Below, one piece after another: positions 1 to 10,700 of a DNA stretch of 64,000 nt. Both the position numbers and the translations under genes were made by a program. Source of the DNA: Xiphydria camelus (taxonomy: Eukaryota > Arthropoda > Insecta > Hymenoptera > Xiphydriidae); contig OY783194.1 of assembly GCA_963678675.1 (NCBI GenBank), forward strand, positions 20,996,278 through 21,060,277, in the 5' to 3' direction. Position 1 is the first letter of the stretch, and each line of letters opens with the position of its first letter. A model generated the notes under the pieces. That model was given only the letters and a program-made list of their open reading frames with translations, did not search any database and had not been told where the DNA came from.

Positions 1-268
1 AAATCTTCCAGCGTTCCAAATCCCTCTCGGCGTCGCCCGGGAAGGGGATGCTCCGGTGGGTGTGCCTCGTGCGATGTCCAATCGGGGTGAATCCTCGAGA
101 AAGGGGGTGTTTCCTCGAGGACGAAGACGTCGGGTGCCGTAACGTCTTCCAGATGTGTCGATGCGTCCTGTCTCGAATGCGCGGGTCCTGCGTTGGCGAG
201 AGTTTTCTGCGAAGGGACTAAAAAAATCGGTTTATAGCCCCTCATTGTTCCTGGGCCTTAGAGACGTT

Positions 269-348
269 GCAGCCTTCGCTCCCGCTGTTCTCGGTCCGTG
301 AGAAAGTCGCAGCCTTGGCTCCCGTTGTTCTCGGGCCGTGAGAAAGTC
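269..348. repeat. 40-bp tandem duplication
   Basis: Two adjacent 40-bp units starting GCAGCCTT at 269 and 309 differ at only a few positions and are followed by the start of a third (GCC). The unit is GC-rich and lies in the presumed retroelement leader. Confidence 0.7.
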
Positions 349-481
349 GCCGTATCTGCTTTCCTCCTACCTACCCTACCTCATCCCTAGAGTGACCATT
401 TCTCTACAAGAATCTATGCGGAAAAGGGAGATATGCTAATGATGGGGATTTCTCATACGCAAGTCTTAATTCGAAGGCTCC

Positions 482-580
482 TTGAACAGCCCGCGTTCTA
501 CAGCGGAAAACAAGGCGATCGTCGTTCGTGTAGGCTTGTCCAAAGAACCGTCGCTTTATGAGAACGTGACGTAATGTCAC
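482..580 (+). repeat. Left half of an inverted repeat flanking the gypsy fragment
   Basis: The roughly 99 bases match the reverse complement of 2885-2984 at roughly 75-80 percent by eye, from TTGAACA at one end to GTCAC at the other. The pair brackets the retroelement remnant at 815-2268. Confidence 0.6.
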
Positions 581-814
581 AATATACCCAATCACGAGCA
601 ACGGCGGCTACCTCCATCACCTGGACAACGTTTGAGCACGGACCCCGACGCCGAACCACAGACGACTCCAGCAGACAAGTCGCGAAATTGCCAATCCCCT
701 GACGACGCTGCACGAGTGAGTCGTAATCTTATTTCTCGAGTGACCAAGTAGGGCTATATCAGCGTAAATAACCAGGAACTAGAATAAATTAGAGCGAGGT
801 CTTGCATCGCGAAA

Positions 815-1129
815 ATGAAACGAAATCGTTTTACGAGTTCGTGGGCCATTGAAGATGTGGGTACATTTTCCCCATCCCCCGAAATTGTGCAGGATCTAAT
901 GCCCGTGGTGTCGCACCCCGAGCCGTCGCGTAATATAAACTATCCGCTGGTCATAGCGCCGAATTTTGCTTCACCGGCAACTACACCCCCAATTCAAGTC
1001 GATCCGTCAGAGCAAGAATCCATTTCAAATACTTCGAGCCAAGAAGGAAATAGAACGCGTTATATCTCATTAAAAATAGCGTCGGAACTTATACCAAAGT
1101 TCAACGGGAAATCCCTTGGGCAAGTATAG
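815..1129 (+). pseudogene. Gag-like N-terminal fragment of an LTR retrotransposon
   Basis: A 104-residue frame, Ser/Pro-rich, ending in an IPKFNGK motif like those at the start of insect gypsy gag domains. The expected remainder of gag, protease, reverse transcriptase and RNase H is absent: within about 60 bases the sequence passes into integrase. It looks like the 5' stump of an internally deleted element. The gag assignment rests on that one motif and on the position upstream of integrase in the same orientation. Confidence 0.45.
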
Positions 1130-1191
1130 AGAGAATCTTCCAAACAGTCTTCTTTAATAAAGGATACACAATTACCGTTTGCTCAAACGAG

Positions 1192-2268
1192 TTGAAATTT
1201 CCATCTGAGAACGAACAGGCAGCTGTTGTCAAAGAATACCATGAGTCGGTCATAGGTGGTCATCAAGGCATCTCCAAGCTTTACAATCGAATTAGAGACG
1301 ATTATTATTGGAAAGGGATGAAACAGGACATCACTAAGTTCGTTCGTACATGTAGTAGTTGCCAAAAGAATAAGCTTGCTAGGTTAAAAACTAGGCAGCC
1401 CCTCCGCATCACCGACACTCCGCAGCAAGCTTTCGATAAGGTACAAATGGACATTGTCGGTCCCCTGCCAGTTACCGAGAAAGGAAATCGATACTTGCTA
1501 ACTCTTCAAGATAACCTAACAAAGTATTCGGATGCAATTCCCGTCCCAACCATCGATGCAGTCACAGTTGCTCTCGCACTTTCCGAACAATTTATTTCTC
1601 GATTCGGTTGTCCTAAGGCAATACATACCGATCAAGGAAGCAACTTTACGAGCAATGTTATGAAAAACTTTTGTCACATTTTTAAAATTCAGCAGATTAA
1701 ATCAACTGCTTTTCACCCGCAATCCTTGGGATCTTTGGAAAGAGCTCATCATACATTCATCGAATATCTAAAACATTATTGCGCAAAAAGAGATTGGGAT
1801 CAGTGGATTAGATTTGGTATGTTTTCATACAATACCTCCGTTCACGAATCTACCGGATTCACACCCCACGAACTAATTTTTGGAAGAAAGGCTCGGATCC
1901 CTTCAGAGTTCTCAGATCAACGGGTGCCGCGCACATTCATTCAGTATTTCGATGACCTCTTCACGATAATTACCACCACCCAGGCGACGGCAATAGAAAA
2001 CCTCGAAAGGGCGAAAGCTAGGAGCAAAAAACTTTTCGATAGGCATTCCAATCCTCGTAGCTTTCAGGTAGACGACGATGTCTACCTACTTCAAGAACCT
2101 CGCCAATCGAAGTTTGATCCACATTGGAAAGGTCCGTTTAAAATAACCCGAATCTTCAATGACCTTAACGCGGAAATACAAATTAGCAAGAATAGCAAGA
2201 AGATAGTTCACACGAATAAATTGAAGCTCGCTTATATTCGACCAAAATCCCCTCTAGGAAATAATTGA
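1192..2268 (+). pseudogene. Ty3/gypsy-type integrase (internally deleted retroelement)
   Basis: The 358-residue frame is a nearly complete gypsy integrase, the enzyme that joins retroelement cDNA to chromosomal DNA. The zinc-binding HHCC module is at His17, His24, Cys54 and Cys57. The catalytic DD35E triad reads Asp87 (QMDIVGP), Asp147 (HTDQGSN) and Glu183 (GSLERAH). The C-terminal half ends with a chromo-like/GPF-type region (HWKGPFKI, HTNKLKLAY). No stop interrupts it, but the initiator is simply the first Met in frame: the frame runs on upstream, so the protein was once part of a longer polyprotein. An AG-rich tract follows the stop at about 2292. I see no env-type ORF. Confidence 0.85.
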
Positions 2269-2715
2269 TAATTGTCGCATGCAAGCATCATTAGAGAAAA
2301 AAAATAAAGTAGGATAAATAATAAGCCTGAGATGTATTTAATCTGATATTCTCCGCTGTAAAATAAACCTTGATAAATGTAAAATAACAACTAGTATAGA
2401 GCGAATGTGTATGTAGTATGCCGTAACATATTTCCCTTTATTTGATTGTTCATATTCTGCCTTAGAAATTTAGAGTATTTACATCGGAATTAATGAAATT
2501 ATATTATAACCAATTGTTAATTTCCTATGATTTTACAGTATGTGTGTGCATCTCCCGAGTGAGATAATATAAATAACGGAAGCGTAATTTCAGACTTAAA
2601 TTAATTATAATACTTGCTGAACATTCTTATACTCTGCGCCGCATTCATATGTATATATTGCTTTTGGTTGTACGAATAGTATACTATCACGAATTTTAAT
2701 TAGACAGGTTGTTTA
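2269..2715. other. AT-rich stretch, no feature seen
   Basis: Downstream of the integrase stop. A purine-rich tract at about 2292-2310 could be the polypurine tract of the retroelement. Nothing else stands out. Confidence 0.4.
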
Positions 2716-2966
2716 AAAGCTGTCACCATCGGTAACACCTTTTGTAAAAGGCGGAAGGTGTGACGTTCCGTCACGTTTCTAGTAAAACGACAATCCTTTG
2801 AACAAGTCCACATGAAACGATAACCTCCATATTTTCCATTGAAAGCTGTCACCATGGGTAACACCTTTTGTTAAGGGGGAAGGTGTGACGTTCCATCACG
2901 CTTTCATGGAACGACAGTTCTTTAGACAAGTCTACATGAAGCGACAACCATCATATTTTCCGCTAA
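2716..2966. repeat. 126-bp tandem duplication
   Basis: Two head-to-tail units, each starting AAAGCTGTCACCAT (2716 and 2842), about 85 percent alike. The second unit also forms the right arm of the inverted pair with 482-580. Confidence 0.75.
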
Positions 2967-2984
2967 AGAACGCGGGGTGTTCAA
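2885..2984 (-). repeat. Right half of the inverted repeat flanking the gypsy fragment
   Basis: Reverse-complement partner of 482-580. It overlaps the second unit of the 126-bp duplication. Confidence 0.6.
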
Positions 2985-3113
2985 AGGACTGGATTAGACC
3001 AGGTCGTAACAAAAGCAACACAAAGTTCCGCGATGTTTCTGGGTTCCACGGAGCTCGGCGGCGTATCCGTCATCGTGTGGCCGTCTTGTGCAACTGCCCG
3101 AACGATTGTCAAT

Positions 3114-3249
3114 AGGTCTGTTCGCGCTGCCTACACTCGCTACACTTTTCCAAAAAGTCTAGATTCTGATTGGTGCGTAAAAATACTGACCAATCAGAAT
3201 CTACACTTTTCGGAAAAGTGTAGCGAGTGTAGGCAGCGCGAACAGACCT
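3114..3249. repeat. Hairpin MITE with GGTCTGTTC ends
   Basis: Near-perfect inverted repeat with arms of about 60 bp around a loop near 3175-3190. The ends read AGGTCTGTTCGCGC and GCGCGAACAGACCT. Confidence 0.8.
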
Positions 3250-3253
3250 AATA

Positions 3254-3321
3254 GATCTGTTCCATCAGCACTCCCGGACAGTCACGAAACAGTCGCGGGA
3301 GTGCTGATATGGAACAGACCT
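3254..3321. repeat. Second hairpin with related ends
   Basis: A 68-bp hairpin (GATCTGTTCC ... GGAACAGACC) lying five bases beyond the previous hairpin. Its ends are nearly the same GATCTGTTC/GGTCTGTTC motif, so the two are probably related foldbacks, although the stems differ. Confidence 0.7.
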
Positions 3322-3476
3322 AATATCTCGATTACACGATCAATTGGGATGCGTTAATGGTCCCCGTCAATGTACTTCAATCAAATTTCCTATCAATCTC
3401 CGTCCATCGATTGACAATGGCATCAATCGCTTCCTACACGATCAATTAGATGCATCAACGAGTATCATTGACAATA

Positions 3477-3792
3477 CCGTATGTCCGCGATCATTTGAAC
3501 CATAGGAAAATTGCGAGTTTTGCATGAGCACCCCTTTGGGTCTCCTTGTCCAATAGAATCACCGGAGAAGCGTGAATGCGCATGCGTAGTCATCCGCGAG
3601 TGTGGCGTCGTCAGCAAGTTCAGATCGGTTATCGAAATAATCGATCTGAACTTGCTGACGTCGCCACACTCGCGGATGACTACGCATGCGCATTCACGCT
3701 TCTCCGGTGATTTTATTGGACGAGGAGACCCAAAGGGGTGCTCATGCAAAACTCGCAATTTTCCTATGGTTCAAATGATCGCGGACATACGG
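3477..3792. mobile_element. 316-bp foldback MITE, CCGTATGTCC ends, TA target
   Basis: Almost the whole element is a palindrome with arms of about 155 bp. Ends are CCGTATGTCC ... GGACATACGG with a TA dinucleotide on both sides (3475-3476 and 3793-3794), the target of Tc1/mariner-type transposases. A second copy of identical length lies at 36525-36840 and a diverged one at 55149-55458. The long frames on both strands here are by-products of the palindrome, not genes. Confidence 0.85.
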
Positions 3793-3817
3793 TATTATTG
3801 ACCGTCTCCGGGCCACT

Positions 3818-4039
3818 TTAATGTCTGTCCCGACTGTTAACTTTGGTTTTCAAAAAAAGACGATTACATCAGGAACTTATAATTAACTTCAGTGGATGTC
3901 TATTCGACAATCGTTTGAAGGCGACTAAATAACATTATTATAATGATGTCGAATAAACATCCACTGAAGTTAACTATAAGTTGGAGATGTAATCGTCTTT
4001 TTTTTGAAAACCAAAGTTAACAGTCGGGACAGACATTAA
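3818..4039. mobile_element. TTAA-bounded foldback element
   Basis: A 222-bp inverted repeat with ends TTAATGTCTGTCCC and GGGACAGACATTAA. The outermost TTAA on each side fits a piggyBac-type TTAA target, but a shorter TA or TAA target cannot be excluded because the ends are palindromic. Confidence 0.75.
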
Positions 4040-4633
4040 CACGTCCTTATACTGACTGTCAGTTACCTTTTGGATTATCCAAAAGTTGACCAGCATATTT
4101 TCGGGTTAACTTACAGTTAACTTTTAGACGAAAAATTTCTACTTTTTGGTATCGTTCGTATCGTCTCATTGGTCGAGTCCGGCGACCATGACACTTTATT
4201 TGAAACTCGAACAAATTTGAAAGAATGGACAGGCTCAGCAGACACAACAATTTATTGTTCAACCGTTGAGTGATTTTCGATGGTCTGGCTAAAAACTCAA
4301 TTTTAACCATTTTAACCAATGACCGTCGCGTTTTCCATAGGAGCGATAACCGCTGAACCCATACAATGATAGCTGCTGTCAGAATTAATGATAGACAATC
4401 ATTGAGAAAGATTGTGTTTACCTCTTGCTGTCAGCGCGAAGCAATGCTCTACATACTTCGATTACTGCGATTACTGCTGACGGGGCACCGCGGCGACGAC
4501 CGCGTGATATTTAGGTTATGTAATTATTTTTTATAGTTTTACTCGCGTTCAGTATTTATTATCGTTCGTCAATATCGAGGATCAATTCCATTTCGAAGAA
4601 CCACTGCTCGAGGTTGTCACACGGTAAACAAGG
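4040..4633 (+). promoter_or_regulatory. Presumed MOCS1 upstream and 5' untranslated region
   Basis: Non-repetitive sequence directly upstream of the first MOCS1 codon. A TCAGTATT initiator-like motif occurs near 4549. No clear TATA box is placed relative to it. A promoter here is inferred only from position. Confidence 0.3.
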
Positions 4634-4723
4634 ATGTTGCGAAAGTTCAATCTCTTCAGACGCATCCTCGGCGGAGCAGCTATGTCGACGAAGTCTTCCG
4701 CGTTTGCTAAACCACTTTCAAGG
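4634..4723 (+). CDS. MOCS1: MOCS1 exon 1, mitochondrial presequence
   Basis: Thirty codons starting at an ATG in the context AAGGATGT. Residues are rich in Arg, Lys and Ser with no acidic side chain, fitting a matrix-targeting signal. The donor is AGG|GTGAGA, phase 0. A second in-frame ATG at codon 17 is the only alternative start. The 926-bp intron 1 that follows shows nothing recognisable. Confidence 0.85.
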
Positions 4724-7700
4724 GTGAGAAAATACCTGTCACGATATATGTAAATACATGTATGTACGCGTAAACAGTATTAAGTCGCGATCACGCAACC
4801 ACGATGCACGAAGAATTGGGCCGACGAAAGATATTCGTTGCGCCTGCAAGTAGAAGAAACGTAGATGATTTGTTTATCATTATTCCTTGTCGATGTCGCG
4901 CACTGTTTTGTGATACAGGTATTCATATAGACTTCTGGTATACAAATATACTTAATCTTCGCAACTCGTATCAATCAACTTTGTAAAATGACTTGAAATG
5001 GATTGTTGATTGATGTTGATAAAACGTCATTTGATATTGTTTGAATGCAGGGTTGCTAGAGACTTGGAAGACTAGGAAAAGTCAAGGAATTGTTTTTAGG
5101 ATATGGAAGACCTAGGAAAATCAGAGAATTTCAATATACTCCCTTTAAAAAAGAACGTCCCGTCATTTATTAAGCTATCAATGTTATATTAATGTTCAAT
5201 ACATCATTTCTAACGAATATTTAATTCATGTTTTGCGACATAGCATAAGTATGCATAGCTGAATAGCTTTTGGTACTTTTGCAACAGAAGCAATAATATG
5301 ATTTACATTTTGTTAAAATACCATTCGTATTTGGTACCTTCTCTTCATTGTTTTGTACACGTGGCAAGTGTGTTCTATTAATTTATTAGATTTTGTATAG
5401 CTGTTATTATGCTCGTGCCTTCTTTGAGCTTATGCTTCTTTATATTGTATTATATTTCAGACCGTTAATAAATGCTTCTTTCACTCTTCAGAAGTGTTTT
5501 TATGAGCCAATTAAATGGTATGGAAAAACACGGTTTTTATTCTGAAGAACCTGGAAGTTAGGGAATTTTTGAAATCAAAATTTGTGGTAACCTGGCGATT
5601 TTGCTTCATCGCTTTATGAGATTTAAAAGAGAGAAAACTCGCTTTGCAGATCGAACGACTTCGAGAGCAGTTGAGGAATGACGCGGAGAGAGATATTCTC
5701 ACTGACACGTTCAACCGCCGTCACACCTACCTGAGGATATCCATCAGCGAACGATGCAACCTTCGATGTAGGTAAATGACGCTGGATTGCAATAATTCAA
5801 TGTCCTTATTCGTCCTCTCATCATTTCAGGTTTATACTGCATGCCCGCCGAGGGGGTCGACTTGACTCCAAACGACGGCATTTTGAGAATGGACGAGATC
5901 GTTCGATTGGGCGCTTTCTTTGTTCGGGAGGGTGTAGAAAAGATTCGTCTGACCGGCGGAGAGCCCACCGTTCGGAAGGACCTTGTCGACATAATCGGTA
6001 GTGTTTCATAGCGTTATATGTGGAATTGGCGTCGTCGATATAATTACGTACGTAACGTAATTACGTAACGTACGTAACGTAATCGATATAATTACGTAGC
6101 TTTACACGCGAAATGGCGTTGCCATTCTAAGGTTTCTTCAAACTACTCGCCACAATTAACGCGCGCGACAGCGATAGAAGCGCCACGTTGATATATTCTA
6201 TACTAATACTAACGGATACGAACATTTCTTTAGTTAAATAACGACTCTTTCCCTGGAAGCCGTTGATTTTTAGTATGATATACAAAGCAAGACGTTCTAT
6301 ATTGCGGAAAAAAGCACGCAGATTCAAGAATGTCGTTAAAAGTTAAGCTATAATTGTTTAATTTATCGTTAAAGGTCGCCTAAAGGAAATAGAAGGCCTG
6401 AAGCAAGTCGCTATGACCACAAACGGTCTAACGCTAACGCGTCAATTGCCAGCGCTTCAAAGAGCCGGCCTGGATTGTTTGAACATCTCCCTTGACACAT
6501 TGAAGCGGGATCGCTTCGAACGATTCACCCGTAGAAAAGGATGGGCGAGGGTGATAGCAGCTATCGATTTGGCGGTGCAGCTCGGTTACGAGCCGGTTAA
6601 AGTAAGAAAGAAGGTGATCTTTCTTTTGCGCGTCGTAAAACTCGAGCTTGTGTAAATTTCTAGTTTTCAGGTGAACTGCGTGGTGATGCGAGGCTTCAAC
6701 GACGACGAATTGGTTGATTTCGTATTTCTGACGAAGGACAAGCCCATTGATGTACGCTTCATCGAGTACATGCCCTTCTCGGGTAACGATTGGGTGGAGA
6801 ATAAAATGGTGTCGTTTGCCGAGATGAAGGAGACGATTCGGAAGGAGTATCCCGAATTTCATCGGTTGGAGAATAAACCCAATGATACCTCTAAGGTGAA
6901 TCGATTTGCTTTTTCCATCCAAAATATGAAAGATACCCTGGCGGAAAAAGACTGCAACTGCGAAAAAAAAAACTACAAATTTTTATGTTAATAACTACAA
7001 CTTACTGTGAGAATTGAAACACACCTTACAGTTAGTTGCAGTTGGTTGGTTCTTTTTGCATTCAACCTCTTTGGCCTTTATACAGATTATATAGTCCAGT
7101 TTTTCAAAACTTACAGGCTGGTAAGGATGATATACATATAAACATATAAACCTGATAAACGTGATAAACACTTAAACATAAGCATATAAATATATTAGAA
7201 TTTCGCATTTTTTGTGTAACAAATCAAACTTTAGCTTTTATATTGCTACTGATTAGGTTTGTATCTTCTCTCATATTTAGGGCTTTTAAGATTTTTAATA
7301 TTTTCCTTAAATTATACTCTTTCTCTACATATGAAAATACATGGGTATTCGAGAGTATAAAGGTAATTTATATACAATATATACATACATATGTATATCA
7401 TATATCCGATATCAACTCTTAAGGATATCATTTGAAACTTTTTATTGGCTGTGAAATATTCATAAAAATGAAACTAATATTGCCTTTCTAAATATCAATA
7501 TCTTATACATGCTGCAAACTCATTTAAGCAGCTCGCTAATACCACTCACTCTTTTTCACCACCTTTTCGAAACATTTAATGTACTCGCACAACTCTAGGA
7601 TTGGTTCTTTTTTAGGATTTCCTTAATCTTTCCCCCTAGTTGATGCTCGCGATTGTTCTAATTCCCTGTTCCACGCTCCCTAGAAGCTATCTAATTTTCT

Positions 7701-10700
7701 TACTCTCCGAGTTTATTAAACGCCTAATATCTTGACACTTAAAGTTAGTTGTAGTATTTGGCGTAGAAAGTTTTAGGAAAAAGGTGCAAATATTTACGCC
7801 GAATTAAAAAAAAGCTACAACATTAAAAATCAGCACTACCTACAATTAGTTACAACTCTTTATAAAAATGGAATCAATTTTCGTAGTTGGTAATGTAAAA
7901 AATTTGTTCCGTATTTTATTGCAGCTACTGTGACAAAACTACAAAAGGGTATACCATTTTAGCCATGATTGTCGTATTGAAAAGTTGAAATTGAGCATAT
8001 ATTCAGGAAGCTGCGATCCAGATATAATTTTTTTTAGGATGATATAATGAATGAAAGAATAGAGAACGTTTTCATTTACGGTAGAAACGCATAAATACTA
8101 CAGTTACAAAAACGTTTTATTCGTGATAATTAAAAAGACTTATAACGCGTTGTAAAAAGTTGCAATAATAAAAGTTACAGAGATCTAGGAATACTACGAA
8201 TATCTATAACATTCTATTCACGATAGTTAGGAAAAACTTGGGCACTTGTAAAGAGTTGCATTATATCGCAAAAATGCAGAAATATTACAAATATCTACAA
8301 GTTCCTACTTCTGGTAAACCGTAAAAAATTCCAGCATATAGAGTATTACTCTAGTAACTACAAAGTACTACAACTTCCTACCTTTTTTCGAACTTATAAC
8401 GTTAATAGTTGTAAATAATGACATATAGTTTTTAGTAAAAACTACGACACACTGTGACTTTCTACGACGTAGTAGTACAAAGTTGTGGTATTTCATAGAA
8501 ACATTTAAATGTCTTCTCCAATTATCAACGCCAAACTATAACCATCACTTGGTGTAGTTTCCAGCATTAAAAGTTGTACACTTTTTTCCGCCAGGGTATA
8601 TAATATTACTGTTAAAACGTGGCCAGTGGGAACTCTGGTATAAACTGGGGTTCCCAAATCAGTCTTGTTTTCATAAACTTTCAAATAATTAACATTTTTT
8701 AAGGCTCTTGATGACTACTTCCAGAATATGTCGAAAAATATAGATTCCGTCTCGAAGATTTTAAGATATAAAGCCGATATTATCATCTCTTATATAGTCA
8801 TCTTTGAAACAAGATGTTTTATTTGAAAGAATTTTTCCTATTACTCCCCCCCCTCCTGCTATCCTCTCTCCCTCTCTCCCTCCATCCCCCATCCCCATAT
8901 CTTCCCCTCCCCTCTCTCTTATATTTTTTACATTTCTCTGACAAACTCTAAACCGGCCCATGCACATGGGCCGGTTAAAGTAGTATGGTCATGAATCGAT
9001 TTCCAAGATTTAAATATCAAATAATTATGTATGCAAGTTAATATCAATAGAAACCTCCTGGTGCAATTTGGGGTAGATTGACCGTTTAGTATGTCGGATA
9101 AAAATTAATTACCGAGTAGAAAATAACCCAGAGTCTTATGAGCAAGACACATTTCTTTGGGGGTTTGTATGTAAAATGCAAGATTAAAATATAAAAAATA
9201 TACCAAAAAACGGGGGAAAAAAAAACAAAAATTTACACCCATTGATGAAAATTATTGACCGTTTGATACTTTAGTTATAACTCATTTCTGCTTCTCGGTG
9301 TTCGGAAATAGCCCGTCGAGTAGATGCGACAGCGTCGCGTCAGTGGAGTGGGTTCAAGCGTGCATTTCAGATCTCGTTTTCCCCACGACACACTCAAACG
9401 TTTGAGTGTATCGTGGTTTTCTCTACTGGGCCACGAGCCCATTGATAATATGCGTTACCACACATAAAAAGACGCTAGTCAAAGGAGGTACATTATTTGA
9501 ATAATAAGTGAAAAATAATCAAAATAATCGACTAATTCTTATGGTCATAAATTTTATAATTCACAAAGAGAATTTTCAATTATAAATCATAGTTTTTTGA
9601 TGACTTTTTTTACGGACACTCAACGATCACTTTGGAGAGTGACCATACTACTTTAAAGGAGCCAATACACGGACCGGCAGGCCTGTCAGTTCTGACTAAA
9701 CAGTCCGCCTGGAGGCCGGTCGCCGGATGGACTGTTGTCTCTCCACACGGTCCGGCGGGCCTGTCAGTTCTGACTGAACAGTCATCTGCCTGCGCCCTTG
9801 TCAGGTCTGCCGGTGGACGAACATAATTGTTTTTTTCCTCCGGCTGCCTGAACAGTCTCAACTGACAGGTAGACGGAACGTACACACTATCCGGCGACCG
9901 GCCTTCAGGCGGACTGTTCAGTCAGAACTGACAGGCCTGCTGGACCGTGTATTAGCGCCTTAAGTGTAATGACATATTAGGCGGGAAACCGCAAAATGCC
10001 AAAAGCAGCGGGAATGAAAACCGCTTTTCTGTCTGATGACATACTGCACAATCGCTCGGCGGCGCGGCAGGGGGATAGGACTTGGAGGGTCTTGATTTTT
10101 TATATATTAGATTTACTTTCCAATTGTTTATCTTTTAATCATTAACCTTTCACCTAAATAATTATTTGGTACCTTTAACTAACATTTCGTATTCCGCTCT
10201 TTCTTCCCAAATGTATCCCAGTCCTGGAAGATCCTTTTCTTTTTCTCATACTTGTCTTTATATTCTTCACAACTTTTGTCCCAAACGGTCGGATGCATTT
10301 CAACGAGCGCAATGAGGCTTTCTGTGGACATGATTCCGCAGAGTCCTTGTCAAAATCACGAAACAAACTGCACTGCAAGTCGCAACCCGCAGCGGTTCAG
10401 TAGACAATTTGTCATCAGCCGTTAGTTTGTGTATGTTTCCCCCGCCCAAACCGCAGAATACAAATCGCTTTTCCGCCGACAAGGCGCGGGCTACATTATG
10501 CCGCCTATCGGAGCGGCAGGCGCGCGGGAACGTAATATGTCTTTGTGCATTACACTGAGATTACACTGCTGACGCGGTTTTCAAGCGCGCCGCTAGTTTT
10601 AGCGTTTTTGCGGTTTCCCGCATAATATGTCATTACACTAATACTTCCCAGAAAATGTCTAAAAATGTTCAAATTACTACAGAAAGTTAGAAAAAATTTA

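Larger units (their letters stand above)
1..800. other. GC-rich leader region, no gene recognised
   Basis: No credible host coding sequence. The first 480 bases are GC-rich with a 40-bp tandem duplication. The stretch from about 715 resembles an untranslated retroelement leader running into the gag-like ORF at 815. The window may start inside a long terminal repeat, but I see no matching copy downstream, so this is a guess. Confidence 0.35.

Noticed and set aside
3465..3801. Two similar ORFs on opposite strands (repeated at 36417-36873)
   Set aside because: Mirror images caused by the palindromic MITE; they encode the same peptide from both arms.
6434..6922. 162-codon frame on the minus strand
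   Set aside because: It lies opposite MOCS1 exons 4 and 5 and shows no domain pattern. It is a shadow of the conserved codons and a GC effect.
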